From: Bacteroidia bacterium
GTDB taxonomy: Bacteria > Bacteroidota > Bacteroidia > NS11-12g > UBA955
DNA: 12,378 nt
NCBI GenBank assembly: GCA_020848595.1
Contig: JADLHV010000249.1
Location: forward strand, 1-12,378
Reading direction: 5' to 3'
This document shows positions 6,923-12,378 of this stretch, one piece after another. The notes below the pieces were generated by a model. It had not been told where the DNA came from, made no database searches, and saw nothing but the letters and a program-made list of their open reading frames with translations. Numbering within the stretch: the stretch's first letter is position 1; every line of letters starts with the position of its first letter. The position numbers and the translations under genes were made by a program.

Positions 6923-7861
6923 TTGCTATCGGTGGTAATTGGGATAGCCGCATTGTTACTTGCTAATGTTATCCCATTATTAGGCAGTATAGTATTAGGA
7001 CTATTATTAGGCATTATTGTAGGCAATAGTTATAAATTAGACGAAAGTTTTTCAAAAGGCATCAACTACACCAGTGGCAAAATGCTCGAATTTTCGCTCT
7101 TATTTTTAGCCTTAGGTATTAATTTTTCTTATATCTCGAAAATAGGCTACGACAGTTTTCTATTTCTGAGTTTAGTGGTATTAATCGTTTTACTTATTAG
7201 TTATCTATACTCAAAGAAATACAGTGTCGGGAAAGCTACATATTTGGTTGGATTTGGAACAGCAATTTGCGGCTCTTCGGCTATTGCAGCTGTTGCACCA
7301 AGTATAAAAAGTGATAAAGAAGATATTGGAATTTCTTTGGCAGTTGTCAATTTATTAGGAACTATTGGCATGTTGGTTTTACCATTGCTCCTAGGTGGAT
7401 TAGGACTAGATGCCATAAAGAGTGGATTTGTAATAGGAGGTAGTTTACATTCTGTTGCCAATGTTGCAGGAGCAGGTTATGCAATTAATGAAGAGACATT
7501 TAGGATTGCCATTACAGTAAAACTTGCGAGAGTGGCTTTACTCTCCCCTGCTTTAATACTTTATAGTTATTTAATAAAAAAAGATTCTGTAAAAAACTGG
7601 AAAGACCATTTTAAATTACCTTGGTATGTTTGGAGTTTTATAGGTATAACTATACTAAGTAGTTTGATTCAAGTTCCCGAAGACATCATTAAGAGTTCGG
7701 AACTAATTGGTAAAATTATTTTAACGATAGCTATGGCAGCAATTGGATTAAAAGTAAGTTTTAAAACTTTATTCCTATCAGGCAAGAAAGCTATGCTATT
7801 TGGCAGTCTATTATTTGTGATAGATGTGATACTCTTGCTGATTATCAGTCTAAATCGCTAG
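6923..7861 (+). CDS. YeiH/UPF0324-family putative sulfate exporter
   Basis: A polytopic inner-membrane protein of about 10 hydrophobic segments. The family signature GFGTAICGSSAIAAVAPS (residues 110-127) and the following SLAVVNLLGTIGMLVLPLL identify the UPF0324/YeiH group, annotated as putative sulfate exporters. Direct transport evidence for the group is thin. The TTG at 6923 is the first conventional start in frame and gives 312 residues, slightly short. The frame is open back to 6857 and reads INFKEKLKGIL just before it, a charged n-region followed by the rest of the first membrane helix. The natural start is therefore probably upstream, possibly ATT at 6893, overlapping the DUF2490 gene by 22 nt. 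No promoter lies between the two genes, so they are likely cotranscribed. The sqr gene nearby makes a sulfur-oxyanion role plausible. Confidence 0.88.
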   Translation: MLSVVIGIAALLLANVIPLLGSIVLGLLLGIIVGNSYKLDESFSKGINYTSGKMLEFSLLFLALGINFSYISKIGYDSFLFLSLVVLIVLLISYLYSKKYSVGKATYLVGFGTAICGSSAIAAVAPSIKSDKEDIGISLAVVNLLGTIGMLVLPLLLGGLGLDAIKSGFVIGGSLHSVANVAGAGYAINEETFRIAITVKLARVALLSPALILYSYLIKKDSVKNWKDHFKLPWYVWSFIGITILSSLIQVPEDIIKSSELIGKIILTIAMAAIGLKVSFKTLFLSGKKAMLFGSLLFVIDVILLLIISLNR

Positions 7862-7873
7862 AATTCAAATCTT

Positions 7874-7881
7874 TAAATTTG
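7874..7881 (+). promoter_or_regulatory. Upstream -7 promoter element of the small-protein/carbonic anhydrase region
   Basis: TAAATTTG is a perfect TAnnTTTG match 13 nt after the yeiH stop. Its predicted start site (about 7886) would give a 53-nt leader before the TTG at 7939. That leader carries an inverted repeat (7891-7911) and a 13-codon ORF (7901-7942). The TTG at 7879 lies inside this element, so it is unlikely to be a start codon. Confidence 0.5.
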
Positions 7882-7890
7882 TCGAATAAG

Positions 7891-7911
7891 TTTGAGCGGT
7901 ATGCACTCAAA
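7891..7911 (+). repeat. Inverted repeat in the leader of the small-protein gene
   Basis: TTTGAGCG and CACTCAAA form 8-base arms with one mismatch around the loop GTATG. As DNA it could be an operator, centred 26 bp before the -7 element at 7927. As RNA it would be a hairpin with an ATG (7901) in its loop. It does not match the GTGA-N6-TCAC type seen elsewhere. Confidence 0.4.
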
Positions 7912-7942
7912 ATTAGAAAACTATTTTACATTTGCATATTGA
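7901..7942 (+). other. Possible 13-residue upstream ORF overlapping the next start
   Basis: The ATG at 7901 opens MHSKLENYFTFAY and stops at TGA 7940-7942, overlapping the proposed TTG start (7939-7941) as TTGA. It exists only if the 7874 promoter is used. It could couple translation, or be chance. Confidence 0.2.
7927..7934 (+). promoter_or_regulatory. Proximal -7 promoter element of the small-protein gene
   Basis: TACATTTG is a perfect TAnnTTTG match. The predicted start of transcription (about 7939) coincides with the TTG of the small-protein gene, which would make that message leaderless. It may compete with, or be an alternative to, the element at 7874. Confidence 0.4.
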
Positions 7943-8232
7943 AAAAATGTATCCTTTACATATTGCTCATTAGTTTTGGCTTTTCATTTGGAGCTAATTC
8001 AATTTTTAAACTATTAGATTATCAAAATAGTAATTCTATGCTTGATAGAGATTATGATGAAAATGAGACAGAAGATACAGAAGTAAAACATGAAATAGTC
8101 AATTCGATTGATTACTTATCAATTTCATTATTAGGATTATCAGCAGAAAAACAGATTTGGAGAGAAAATCAATTTCTTATCCTTTCAAATACTAAGTCGA
8201 GTCCAGAACTCCCGCCTCCCGATTGTTGTTAA
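7939..8232 (+). CDS. Small unrecognised exported or membrane-anchored protein, CC C-terminus
   Basis: I do not recognise this protein. From TTG at 7939 it is 97 residues. MKKCILYILLISFGFSFG looks like a signal peptide or single membrane anchor. A very acidic stretch follows (DRDYDENETEDTEVKHE), then a mixed region, and the chain ends PELPPPDCC with two terminal cysteines. An earlier TTG at 7879 would add 20 residues but lies inside a promoter element; the classic MKK start favours 7939. No ATG is usable, the first being at residue 34. It sits between yeiH and the carbonic anhydrase gene, 71 nt before the latter with no terminator between, so it may lead a carbonic anhydrase-SulP transcript. 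The terminal cysteines could bind metal or form a disulfide; this is inference. Confidence 0.6.
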   Translation: MKKCILYILLISFGFSFGANSIFKLLDYQNSNSMLDRDYDENETEDTEVKHEIVNSIDYLSISLLGLSAEKQIWRENQFLILSNTKSSPELPPPDCC

Positions 8233-8303
8233 GTTATAAAAACACGTATTAAAACCCCTAACATGCAGGTTAAAAACATGTACTTAATTAAACAAAAATC
8301 AAT

Positions 8304-8951
8304 ATGCCAGAAATATACGAAAAAATTTTCGTCAACAATAAAAATTGGGTTCAAGAGAAACTCGATAAAGACCCAGAATATTTTAAAAAATTATCACTTG
8401 GGCAGAAACCTCCCATATTATGGATTGGATGTTCTGATAGTAGAGTTCCAGCAAATGAAATAACAGGCACACAGCCCGGTGAAATATTTGTACATAGAAA
8501 TATTGCCAATATGGTAATTCATACCGATATGAGTATGCTTAGTGTACTAGACTATGCTGTCAATGTGCTTAAAGTTAGACATATTATAGTGTGCGGACAT
8601 TACGGATGCGGCGGTGTTTTAGCGGCTATGACCAATAAAGAAGTTGGTTTAATAGATAATTGGTTAAGGCATATAAAAGATGTTTATAGAATTCATAAAG
8701 ATGAAATTGATAGCATCAAAGATGAAGAAGAAAAAGCTAACAGAATGGTAGAACTTAATATACAAGAACAAGTACTCGATTTAGCTAAAACATCTATTGT
8801 ACAAAACGCTTGGAAGTCTAAACAAAAAATCTATTTACATGGATTAGTCTATGATGTTGGTAATGGTTATTTAAAAGATTTGAATGTAACTGTAGAAGAC
8901 GAACATAACTTAGACTACGTATACAAACTTTCTAGTAAAACAATTTTCTAA
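8304..8951 (+). CDS. can: Beta-class carbonic anhydrase
   Basis: This zinc enzyme interconverts CO2 and bicarbonate in the cytoplasm. It has 215 residues, close to E. coli Can (220). Zinc ligands are C43, H99 and C102, and the catalytic Asp-Arg pair is D45 and R47 in GCSDSRVPANE. E. coli Can has C42, D44, R46, H98 and C101, the same spacing. HRNIAN (64-69) and CGHYGCGG (97-104) are further family motifs. The ATG at 8304 gives the normal N-terminus MPEIYEKIF, with no Shine-Dalgarno. Its stop is 2 nt before the SulP start, so the two genes are cotranscribed and probably translationally coupled. The likely joint task is uptake of bicarbonate by SulP and its balance with CO2 by the enzyme, a pairing known in many bacteria. 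No own promoter is evident. Confidence 0.96.
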   Translation: MPEIYEKIFVNNKNWVQEKLDKDPEYFKKLSLGQKPPILWIGCSDSRVPANEITGTQPGEIFVHRNIANMVIHTDMSMLSVLDYAVNVLKVRHIIVCGHYGCGGVLAAMTNKEVGLIDNWLRHIKDVYRIHKDEIDSIKDEEEKANRMVELNIQEQVLDLAKTSIVQNAWKSKQKIYLHGLVYDVGNGYLKDLNVTVEDEHNLDYVYKLSSKTIF

Positions 8952-8953
8952 AT

Positions 8954-10564
8954 ATGTTAGGGAAAAGCGACTTATGGAGCAGATTGAAAACAGATTTGCC
9001 TTCAGGTATAGTTGTGTATTTTGTTGCTTTACCTTTATGTTTAGCAATAGCACAAGTTTCTACAGGTCATTCTGAGTTATTATTTTCTGGTATAATAGCC
9101 GGGGTAATAGGTGGCATTGTTGTAGGTGCATTAAGTGGTTCGCAATTAGGCGTTTCCGGACCAGCAGCAGGATTAGTTGTTATAGTGAGTGATGGAATAA
9201 ATAAACTAGGATTAAAACCCGATGGCAGCATAGATTTTATGTATGGATTTCAAGGTTTAGTACTTGCAGTTGCCCTTGCGGGAATTTTACAGTTAATAGC
9301 TGGTTATTTAAAAGCGGGGATTATTGGCAATTATTTTCCATCGGCTGTAATTAGAGGCATGCTAGCAGCTATTGGTATTACCATTATTCTGAAAGAAATT
9401 CCTCATGCTCTAGGTTATGACAAAGATTTTATGGGAGATGAATCCTTTAGTCAAACGGATGGACATAACACTTTTTCTGAAATCTATTATGCCTTTAAAT
9501 ACAATTCTACTGGTGCTATATTGATTGCTATAATTTCTATTTCATTACTCATTTTTTTAGAACGAAAACCATTCAAAAATTTAAAGATTTTTAAGTTTGC
9601 TCCAGCTGCCTTATTTGTCGTTTTGATTGGCATATTTATTAATTATTTATTTAATTCAAGTGTCAACATTCCGGCATTAGAAGGCGAACATTTAGTTCAG
9701 CTACCTATTGCGAATAATTTAAACGAATTTTTAGGCTTTTTCAAGTTTCCAGATTTGGGCCGATTAAGCGATCCAAATATCTATGCTATAGCATTAACAA
9801 TTGCAGTTGTTGCGAGTGTCGAAACCTTATTATCATTAGAAGCTACCGACAAAATTGACCCACAAAGACGAGTTGCTTCAGGGAATAGAGAATTAAAAGC
9901 ACAAGGTATTGGAAATATCATTTCTGGATTAATTGGTGGATTGCCTATTACACAAGTTATTGTTAGAAGTTCGGCCAATATCAATGCTGGGGCTAATAGT
10001 AAATTATCGACCATTATACATGGTATTATATTGTTATTATCGGCTATGCTGATTCCGCGATTTATTAATTTAATTCCATTGGCAAGTTTATCAGCAATTC
10101 TAATTTTAGTAGGATACAAACTAGCTAAAGTATCGCTCTTTAAAGAAATGTATAAATTAGGCTGGACACAATTAGTTCCTTTTTTAGTTACGATTATTGC
10201 TATTCTTGCCACCAATCTTTTAAAAGGAATAGGCATTGGAATGTTGGTAGCCTTTTTAGCTATCATTAGAGAAAGTTATAGAAACACATTTCAATCCATT
10301 AATATCGATCACGATCCAGGAGAAGCACTCAGAATGGAGTTATCGGATATGGTAACTTTTATCAATAAAGGTGTTTTACTAACAACCTTTAACAATTTGC
10401 CTCAGAACACGCATTTAATTATTGATGGAAGTAAGTCGAAATATATTGATCACGATGTATTGGAAGTTATACATGAATTTAGGATGCATCAAGCCAAATT
10501 AAAATCAATTAGAGTAGAACTAATCAATATTCCAGAGATGAAAGCGGTTCCATCTGGACATTAA
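8954..10564 (+). CDS. SulP-family inorganic anion transporter, probably bicarbonate
   Basis: An inner-membrane transporter of the SulP/SLC26 family, 536 residues with the usual many-helix fold. Key marks: an N-terminal DLPSGIVVYFVALPLCLAIA helix, the SGPAAGL substrate-region motif at about 68-74, VASVETLLSLEATDK (about 286-300, the glutamate-bearing helix of the transport site), and SGNRELKAQGIGN (about 308-320). The C-terminal ~75 residues (VTFINKGVLLTTF, HLIIDGSKSKYID) form a short STAS-like domain. SulP proteins carry sulfate, bicarbonate or other anions; the carbonic anhydrase gene 2 nt upstream points to bicarbonate, while nearby sqr and yeiH leave sulfate possible. The ATG at 8954 follows the preceding stop after two bases and has no Shine-Dalgarno, suggesting coupling. 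No terminator is visible after the stop. Confidence 0.93.
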   Translation: MLGKSDLWSRLKTDLPSGIVVYFVALPLCLAIAQVSTGHSELLFSGIIAGVIGGIVVGALSGSQLGVSGPAAGLVVIVSDGINKLGLKPDGSIDFMYGFQGLVLAVALAGILQLIAGYLKAGIIGNYFPSAVIRGMLAAIGITIILKEIPHALGYDKDFMGDESFSQTDGHNTFSEIYYAFKYNSTGAILIAIISISLLIFLERKPFKNLKIFKFAPAALFVVLIGIFINYLFNSSVNIPALEGEHLVQLPIANNLNEFLGFFKFPDLGRLSDPNIYAIALTIAVVASVETLLSLEATDKIDPQRRVASGNRELKAQGIGNIISGLIGGLPITQVIVRSSANINAGANSKLSTIIHGIILLLSAMLIPRFINLIPLASLSAILILVGYKLAKVSLFKEMYKLGWTQLVPFLVTIIAILATNLLKGIGIGMLVAFLAIIRESYRNTFQSINIDHDPGEALRMELSDMVTFINKGVLLTTFNNLPQNTHLIIDGSKSKYIDHDVLEVIHEFRMHQAKLKSIRVELINIPEMKAVPSGH

Positions 10565-10588
10565 GATTACTTTTCAAGCTATTGTTTT

Positions 10589-10602
10589 GTGACATTTGTC
10601 AC
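10589..10602 (+). promoter_or_regulatory. Crp/Fnr-type operator upstream of sqr
   Basis: GTGACATTTGTCAC is a perfect inverted repeat (6-base arms, 2-base centre). In context it reads TTGTGACATTTGTCACGT, close to the Crp consensus TGTGA-N6-TCACA. Its centre is 29.5 bp before the -7 element at 10625, or -41.5 from the predicted start site. This is the best of the three sites in the window. Confidence 0.65.
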
Positions 10603-10624
10603 GTGATATAATTGCAATGCTGAA

Positions 10625-10632
10625 TATCTTTG
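10625..10632 (+). promoter_or_regulatory. -7 promoter element of sqr
   Basis: TATCTTTG is a perfect TAnnTTTG match. The predicted start near 10637 leaves a leader of about 12 nt before the ATG at 10649. There is no correctly spaced TTG -33 box, which fits dependence on an activator bound at 10589-10602. Confidence 0.6.
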
Positions 10633-10648
10633 AATAAAAGTCAGCATT

Positions 10649-11905
10649 ATGAGCAATAAATTTGAAATTCTAATTGTAGGTGCAGGCAATGCCGGCATAT
10701 CTGCAGCATCGCAACTATTAATTAAGGACAAATCTTTGAACATTGGTATCATTGATCCATCAGACAAGCATTACTATCAGCCCGCATGGACTTTAGTAGG
10801 TGGCGGTGAATTTGACGTTAAAGATACTATCCGACCAATGAAAGATGTTATTCCAAAAGGCGTAACATGGATTAAAGAACATGCAGCTGCCTTTCAACCA
10901 GAAAATAATTTAGTTATAACCGAAGAAGGCAATAATTACTCTTACGACTATTTAATAGTAGCACCTGGCATACAATTAGATTGGAAAAAAATAAAAGGTG
11001 CCAAAGAGTGGTTAGGGAAGAATGGAATAACGAGCAATTATTTACCAGAAATTGCCTCTAAAACCTGGCAATTTGCTCAAGAATTTAAAGGAGGAAAAGC
11101 ACTTTTCACCAACCCTAATACGCCTATAAAATGCGGAGGAGCACCTCAAAAAATCATGTATTTACTTTCCGATTTCTTTAGAAAAAAAGGCATTTTATCT
11201 AAGTCGGAAGTACATTTTTATAGTGGAGGAGGTGTGATCTTTGGCGTTAAAAAATATGCAGAAACTTTAAATAAAGTATTAAAACGATATGGAATAAAAA
11301 CCCATTTCAGTCACAATTTAGTTGAAATCGATGGTGAAAATAAAATCGCCTACTTTGAAACAAAGAATGCCAATGGAGAAGTTGAAATTATATCAGAAAA
11401 ATTTGATTTCATCCATATTACACCACCACAATCTGCCCCCGATTTTATTAAAATAAGTCCTTTAGCTATTTTAGATCCAAATCAATCAGCCAATAATCCA
11501 TGTTTAGATGCCGCTAATCTTTCACCTAATTTTTTAGGGTGGATAGATGTAGACAAACATACCTTAAGACATGTTAGATATGACAATATATTTGCTTGTG
11601 GCGACTCTGCCAATACACCTAATGCCAAGACAGGTGCTGCCATTAGAAAGCAAGTGCCCGTTTTAGTCAGTAATTTATTGAGTGCTAAAAATGGACAAAC
11701 TTTAAGTGCCAACTATACTGGCTATGGTTCATGCCCTTTAATTACAGGATATGGCAAATTGGTCTTAGCCGAATTCGACTATAATAACGAGCCTATGGAG
11801 ACCTTTCCATTTGACCAAAGCAAAGAGCGATGGAGTATGTATCAAATGAAAAAACGCGTTTTACCTTGGTTGTATTGGAATAAGATACTAAAAGGAACTG
11901 CCTAA
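10649..11905 (+). CDS. sqr: Sulfide:quinone oxidoreductase, type II
   Basis: This membrane-associated flavoprotein oxidises sulfide to sulfane sulfur and passes the electrons to the quinone pool. The 418-residue protein opens with an FAD-binding Rossmann motif, VGAGNAG (residues 10-16). The redox cysteines are C162 in NTPIKCGGAPQKIMYL and C362 in GYGSCPLITGYGKLVLAEFD. Both contexts closely match eukaryotic SQOR and bacterial type II SQR. A second FAD contact is ACGDSANTPNAKTGAAIRKQ (316-335), and the C-terminal amphipathic YQMKKRVLPWLYWNKILKG likely sits on the membrane. The third central cysteine of type I enzymes is absent, as expected for type II. The ATG at 10649 is supported by the promoter just upstream. 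The gene appears monocistronic, with a Crp/Fnr-type dyad before its promoter. Its role may be sulfide detoxification or energy gain. No persulfide dioxygenase or rhodanese gene is visible nearby. Confidence 0.93.
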   Translation: MSNKFEILIVGAGNAGISAASQLLIKDKSLNIGIIDPSDKHYYQPAWTLVGGGEFDVKDTIRPMKDVIPKGVTWIKEHAAAFQPENNLVITEEGNNYSYDYLIVAPGIQLDWKKIKGAKEWLGKNGITSNYLPEIASKTWQFAQEFKGGKALFTNPNTPIKCGGAPQKIMYLLSDFFRKKGILSKSEVHFYSGGGVIFGVKKYAETLNKVLKRYGIKTHFSHNLVEIDGENKIAYFETKNANGEVEIISEKFDFIHITPPQSAPDFIKISPLAILDPNQSANNPCLDAANLSPNFLGWIDVDKHTLRHVRYDNIFACGDSANTPNAKTGAAIRKQVPVLVSNLLSAKNGQTLSANYTGYGSCPLITGYGKLVLAEFDYNNEPMETFPFDQSKERWSMYQMKKRVLPWLYWNKILKGTA

Positions 11906-12016
11906 ATAACAAATACTTATACTATATAAAACGATTCAAAATCTTGCTAATCACAAGAGATAGGACAGCGTGTTCAATTATGGGGTAAATTGTGCGATAA
12001 AGCATGATTTTTTCAC

Positions 12017-12024
12017 TAAATTTG
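12017..12024 (+). promoter_or_regulatory. -7 promoter element of paaE
   Basis: TAAATTTG is a perfect TAnnTTTG match. The predicted start near 12029 gives a leader of about 14 nt. A TTG at 11990-11992 lies 24 nt upstream, rather far for a -33 box. No GTGA-N6-TCAC site is found here, unlike the three promoters upstream. Confidence 0.5.
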
Positions 12025-12042
12025 CGAACCTTATTTAAGAAC

Positions 12043-12378
12043 ATGTCAAATCCGAAATTTCACGCTCTAAAAGTTAAGACGGTAAAAAGAGAGACCTCCG
12101 ATTCTGTATCTGTAACCCTAGATGTACCTGCTGAGTTAAAAGCCGATTATACTTTTATACAAGGTCAATACATTACTTTTAAAAAACATTTTAACGGAGA
12201 AGAAATCCGTCGTTCCTATTCAATATGCAGTAGCCCAATAGATAATGAGTTGAGAGTAGGGATTAAAATGGTTGAAGGCGGATTATTTTCGACTTTTGCT
12301 AACAAAGAATTAAAATCTGGTGATGAGTTGGATGTGATGACGCCAATGGGAATGTTTTTCACAGAATTAAATCCAGCT
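12043..12378 (+). CDS. paaE: PaaE-like phenylacetyl-CoA epoxidase reductase, 3' truncated by window edge
   Basis: The first 112 residues, starting MSNPKFHALKVKTVKRETSD, are seen. They form the flavin-binding domain of a ferredoxin-NADP reductase-type oxidoreductase: GQYITF (about 41-46), RRSYSICSSP (about 56-65, the FAD-binding RxYS motif), then VGIKMVEGGLFSTF and GDELDVMTPMGMFF. This combination is typical of PaaE, which passes electrons from NADPH through FAD and a C-terminal 2Fe-2S domain to the epoxidase that opens phenylacetyl-CoA aerobically. The NADP and ferredoxin domains lie beyond the window, so a related reductase of another oxygenase cannot be excluded. The ATG at 12043 follows a good promoter with a short leader and no Shine-Dalgarno. 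Other paa genes would be expected downstream. Confidence 0.8.
   Translation, partial: MSNPKFHALKVKTVKRETSDSVSVTLDVPAELKADYTFIQGQYITFKKHFNGEEIRRSYSICSSPIDNELRVGIKMVEGGLFSTFANKELKSGDELDVMTPMGMFFTELNPA

Noticed and set aside
7201..7461. Minus-strand open frame opposite yeiH
   Set aside because: Antisense shadow of a clear membrane protein gene; low-complexity translation with no recognisable domain.
7838..7848. Palindrome CTGATTATCAG about 31 bp before the -7 box at 7874
   Set aside because: The position resembles the Crp/Fnr-type operators, but the half-sites are separated by 3 instead of 6 bases and it lies inside the yeiH coding sequence. Not enough to call a fourth site.
8261..8281. Short inverted repeat ACATG/CATGT before the carbonic anhydrase gene
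   Set aside because: Only 5-base arms with an 11-base loop and no nearby promoter element; expected by chance in AT-rich sequence.
8263..8463. Plus-strand open frame overlapping the start of the carbonic anhydrase gene in another frame
   Set aside because: It overlaps the coding sequence holding the zinc ligand C43 and has no recognisable motif.
9781..10266. 161-codon minus-strand open frame opposite SulP
   Set aside because: Antisense shadow of conserved SulP helices and loops; no family features of its own.
10579..10767. Minus-strand open frame across the sqr promoter
   Set aside because: It would run through the operator, promoter and FAD-motif codons of sqr; a shadow frame.
11482..11712. 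Minus-strand open frame opposite the 3' part of sqr
   Set aside because: Antisense shadow of the conserved flavin-binding region.
11906..12042. Gap between sqr and paaE searched for a terminator and Crp/Fnr-type site
   Set aside because: No stem with a T-tract and no GTGA-N6-TCAC match; only the paaE -7 box is supported.

Overview
The window looks like a chromosomal segment from an AT-rich member of the Bacteroidota (Bacteroidetes). Reasons: about one third GC by eye; repeated copies of the phylum's -7 promoter element TAnnTTTG; almost no Shine-Dalgarno sequences; and a typical gene mix (TolB-type propeller plus outer-membrane barrel protein, SigW-like ECF sigma factor with the GKFLPW motif, DUF2490, type II sulfide:quinone reductase, PaaE). 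Genus cannot be told from this alone.

Layout. Positions 2-2644 (+) hold the 3' part of a large outer-membrane protein whose N-terminus lies outside the window. Convergent to it, on the minus strand, are an ECF sigma factor (3195-3779) and a small anti-sigma-like protein (2823-3056), each followed by its own intrinsic terminator. After a 340-bp AT-rich non-coding divergent region comes a small-type signal recognition particle RNA (about 4132-4222), with its promoter just upstream. The histidyl-tRNA synthetase gene (4257-5609) starts 34 nt after it. Next are dps (5670-6158), a DUF2490 outer-membrane-type protein (6213-6914), a YeiH/UPF0324 membrane protein (6923-7861), a small unrecognised exported or membrane-anchored protein (7939-8232), beta-carbonic anhydrase (8304-8951) and a SulP anion transporter (8954-10564) almost touching it, a type II sulfide:quinone oxidoreductase (10649-11905), and the first 112 codons of paaE (12043 to the window end).

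Functional picture. From 5.6 to 11.9 kb the genes concern small inorganic ions and redox stress: iron storage and peroxide protection (Dps), a putative sulfate/sulfite exporter (YeiH), bicarbonate/CO2 handling (carbonic anhydrase plus SulP) and sulfide oxidation (SQR). The most notable non-coding signal is a GTGA-N6-TCAC (Crp/Fnr-type) inverted repeat centred 29.5-30.5 bp upstream of the -7 element of three separate promoters (dps, DUF2490-yeiH, sqr; the DUF2490 copy has one mismatch). Relative to the predicted start sites this is about -41.5 to -42.5, the class II activator position. This suggests that the three transcription units form a local regulon under one Crp/Fnr-family activator.

Starts need care. 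The open frame of hisS runs 132 nt upstream into the SRP RNA and its promoter, and that extension is not protein. Three consecutive genes (DUF2490, yeiH, small protein) have no usable ATG and must start at GTG, TTG or something rarer. I see no CRISPR array, tRNA, insertion sequence or phage gene.
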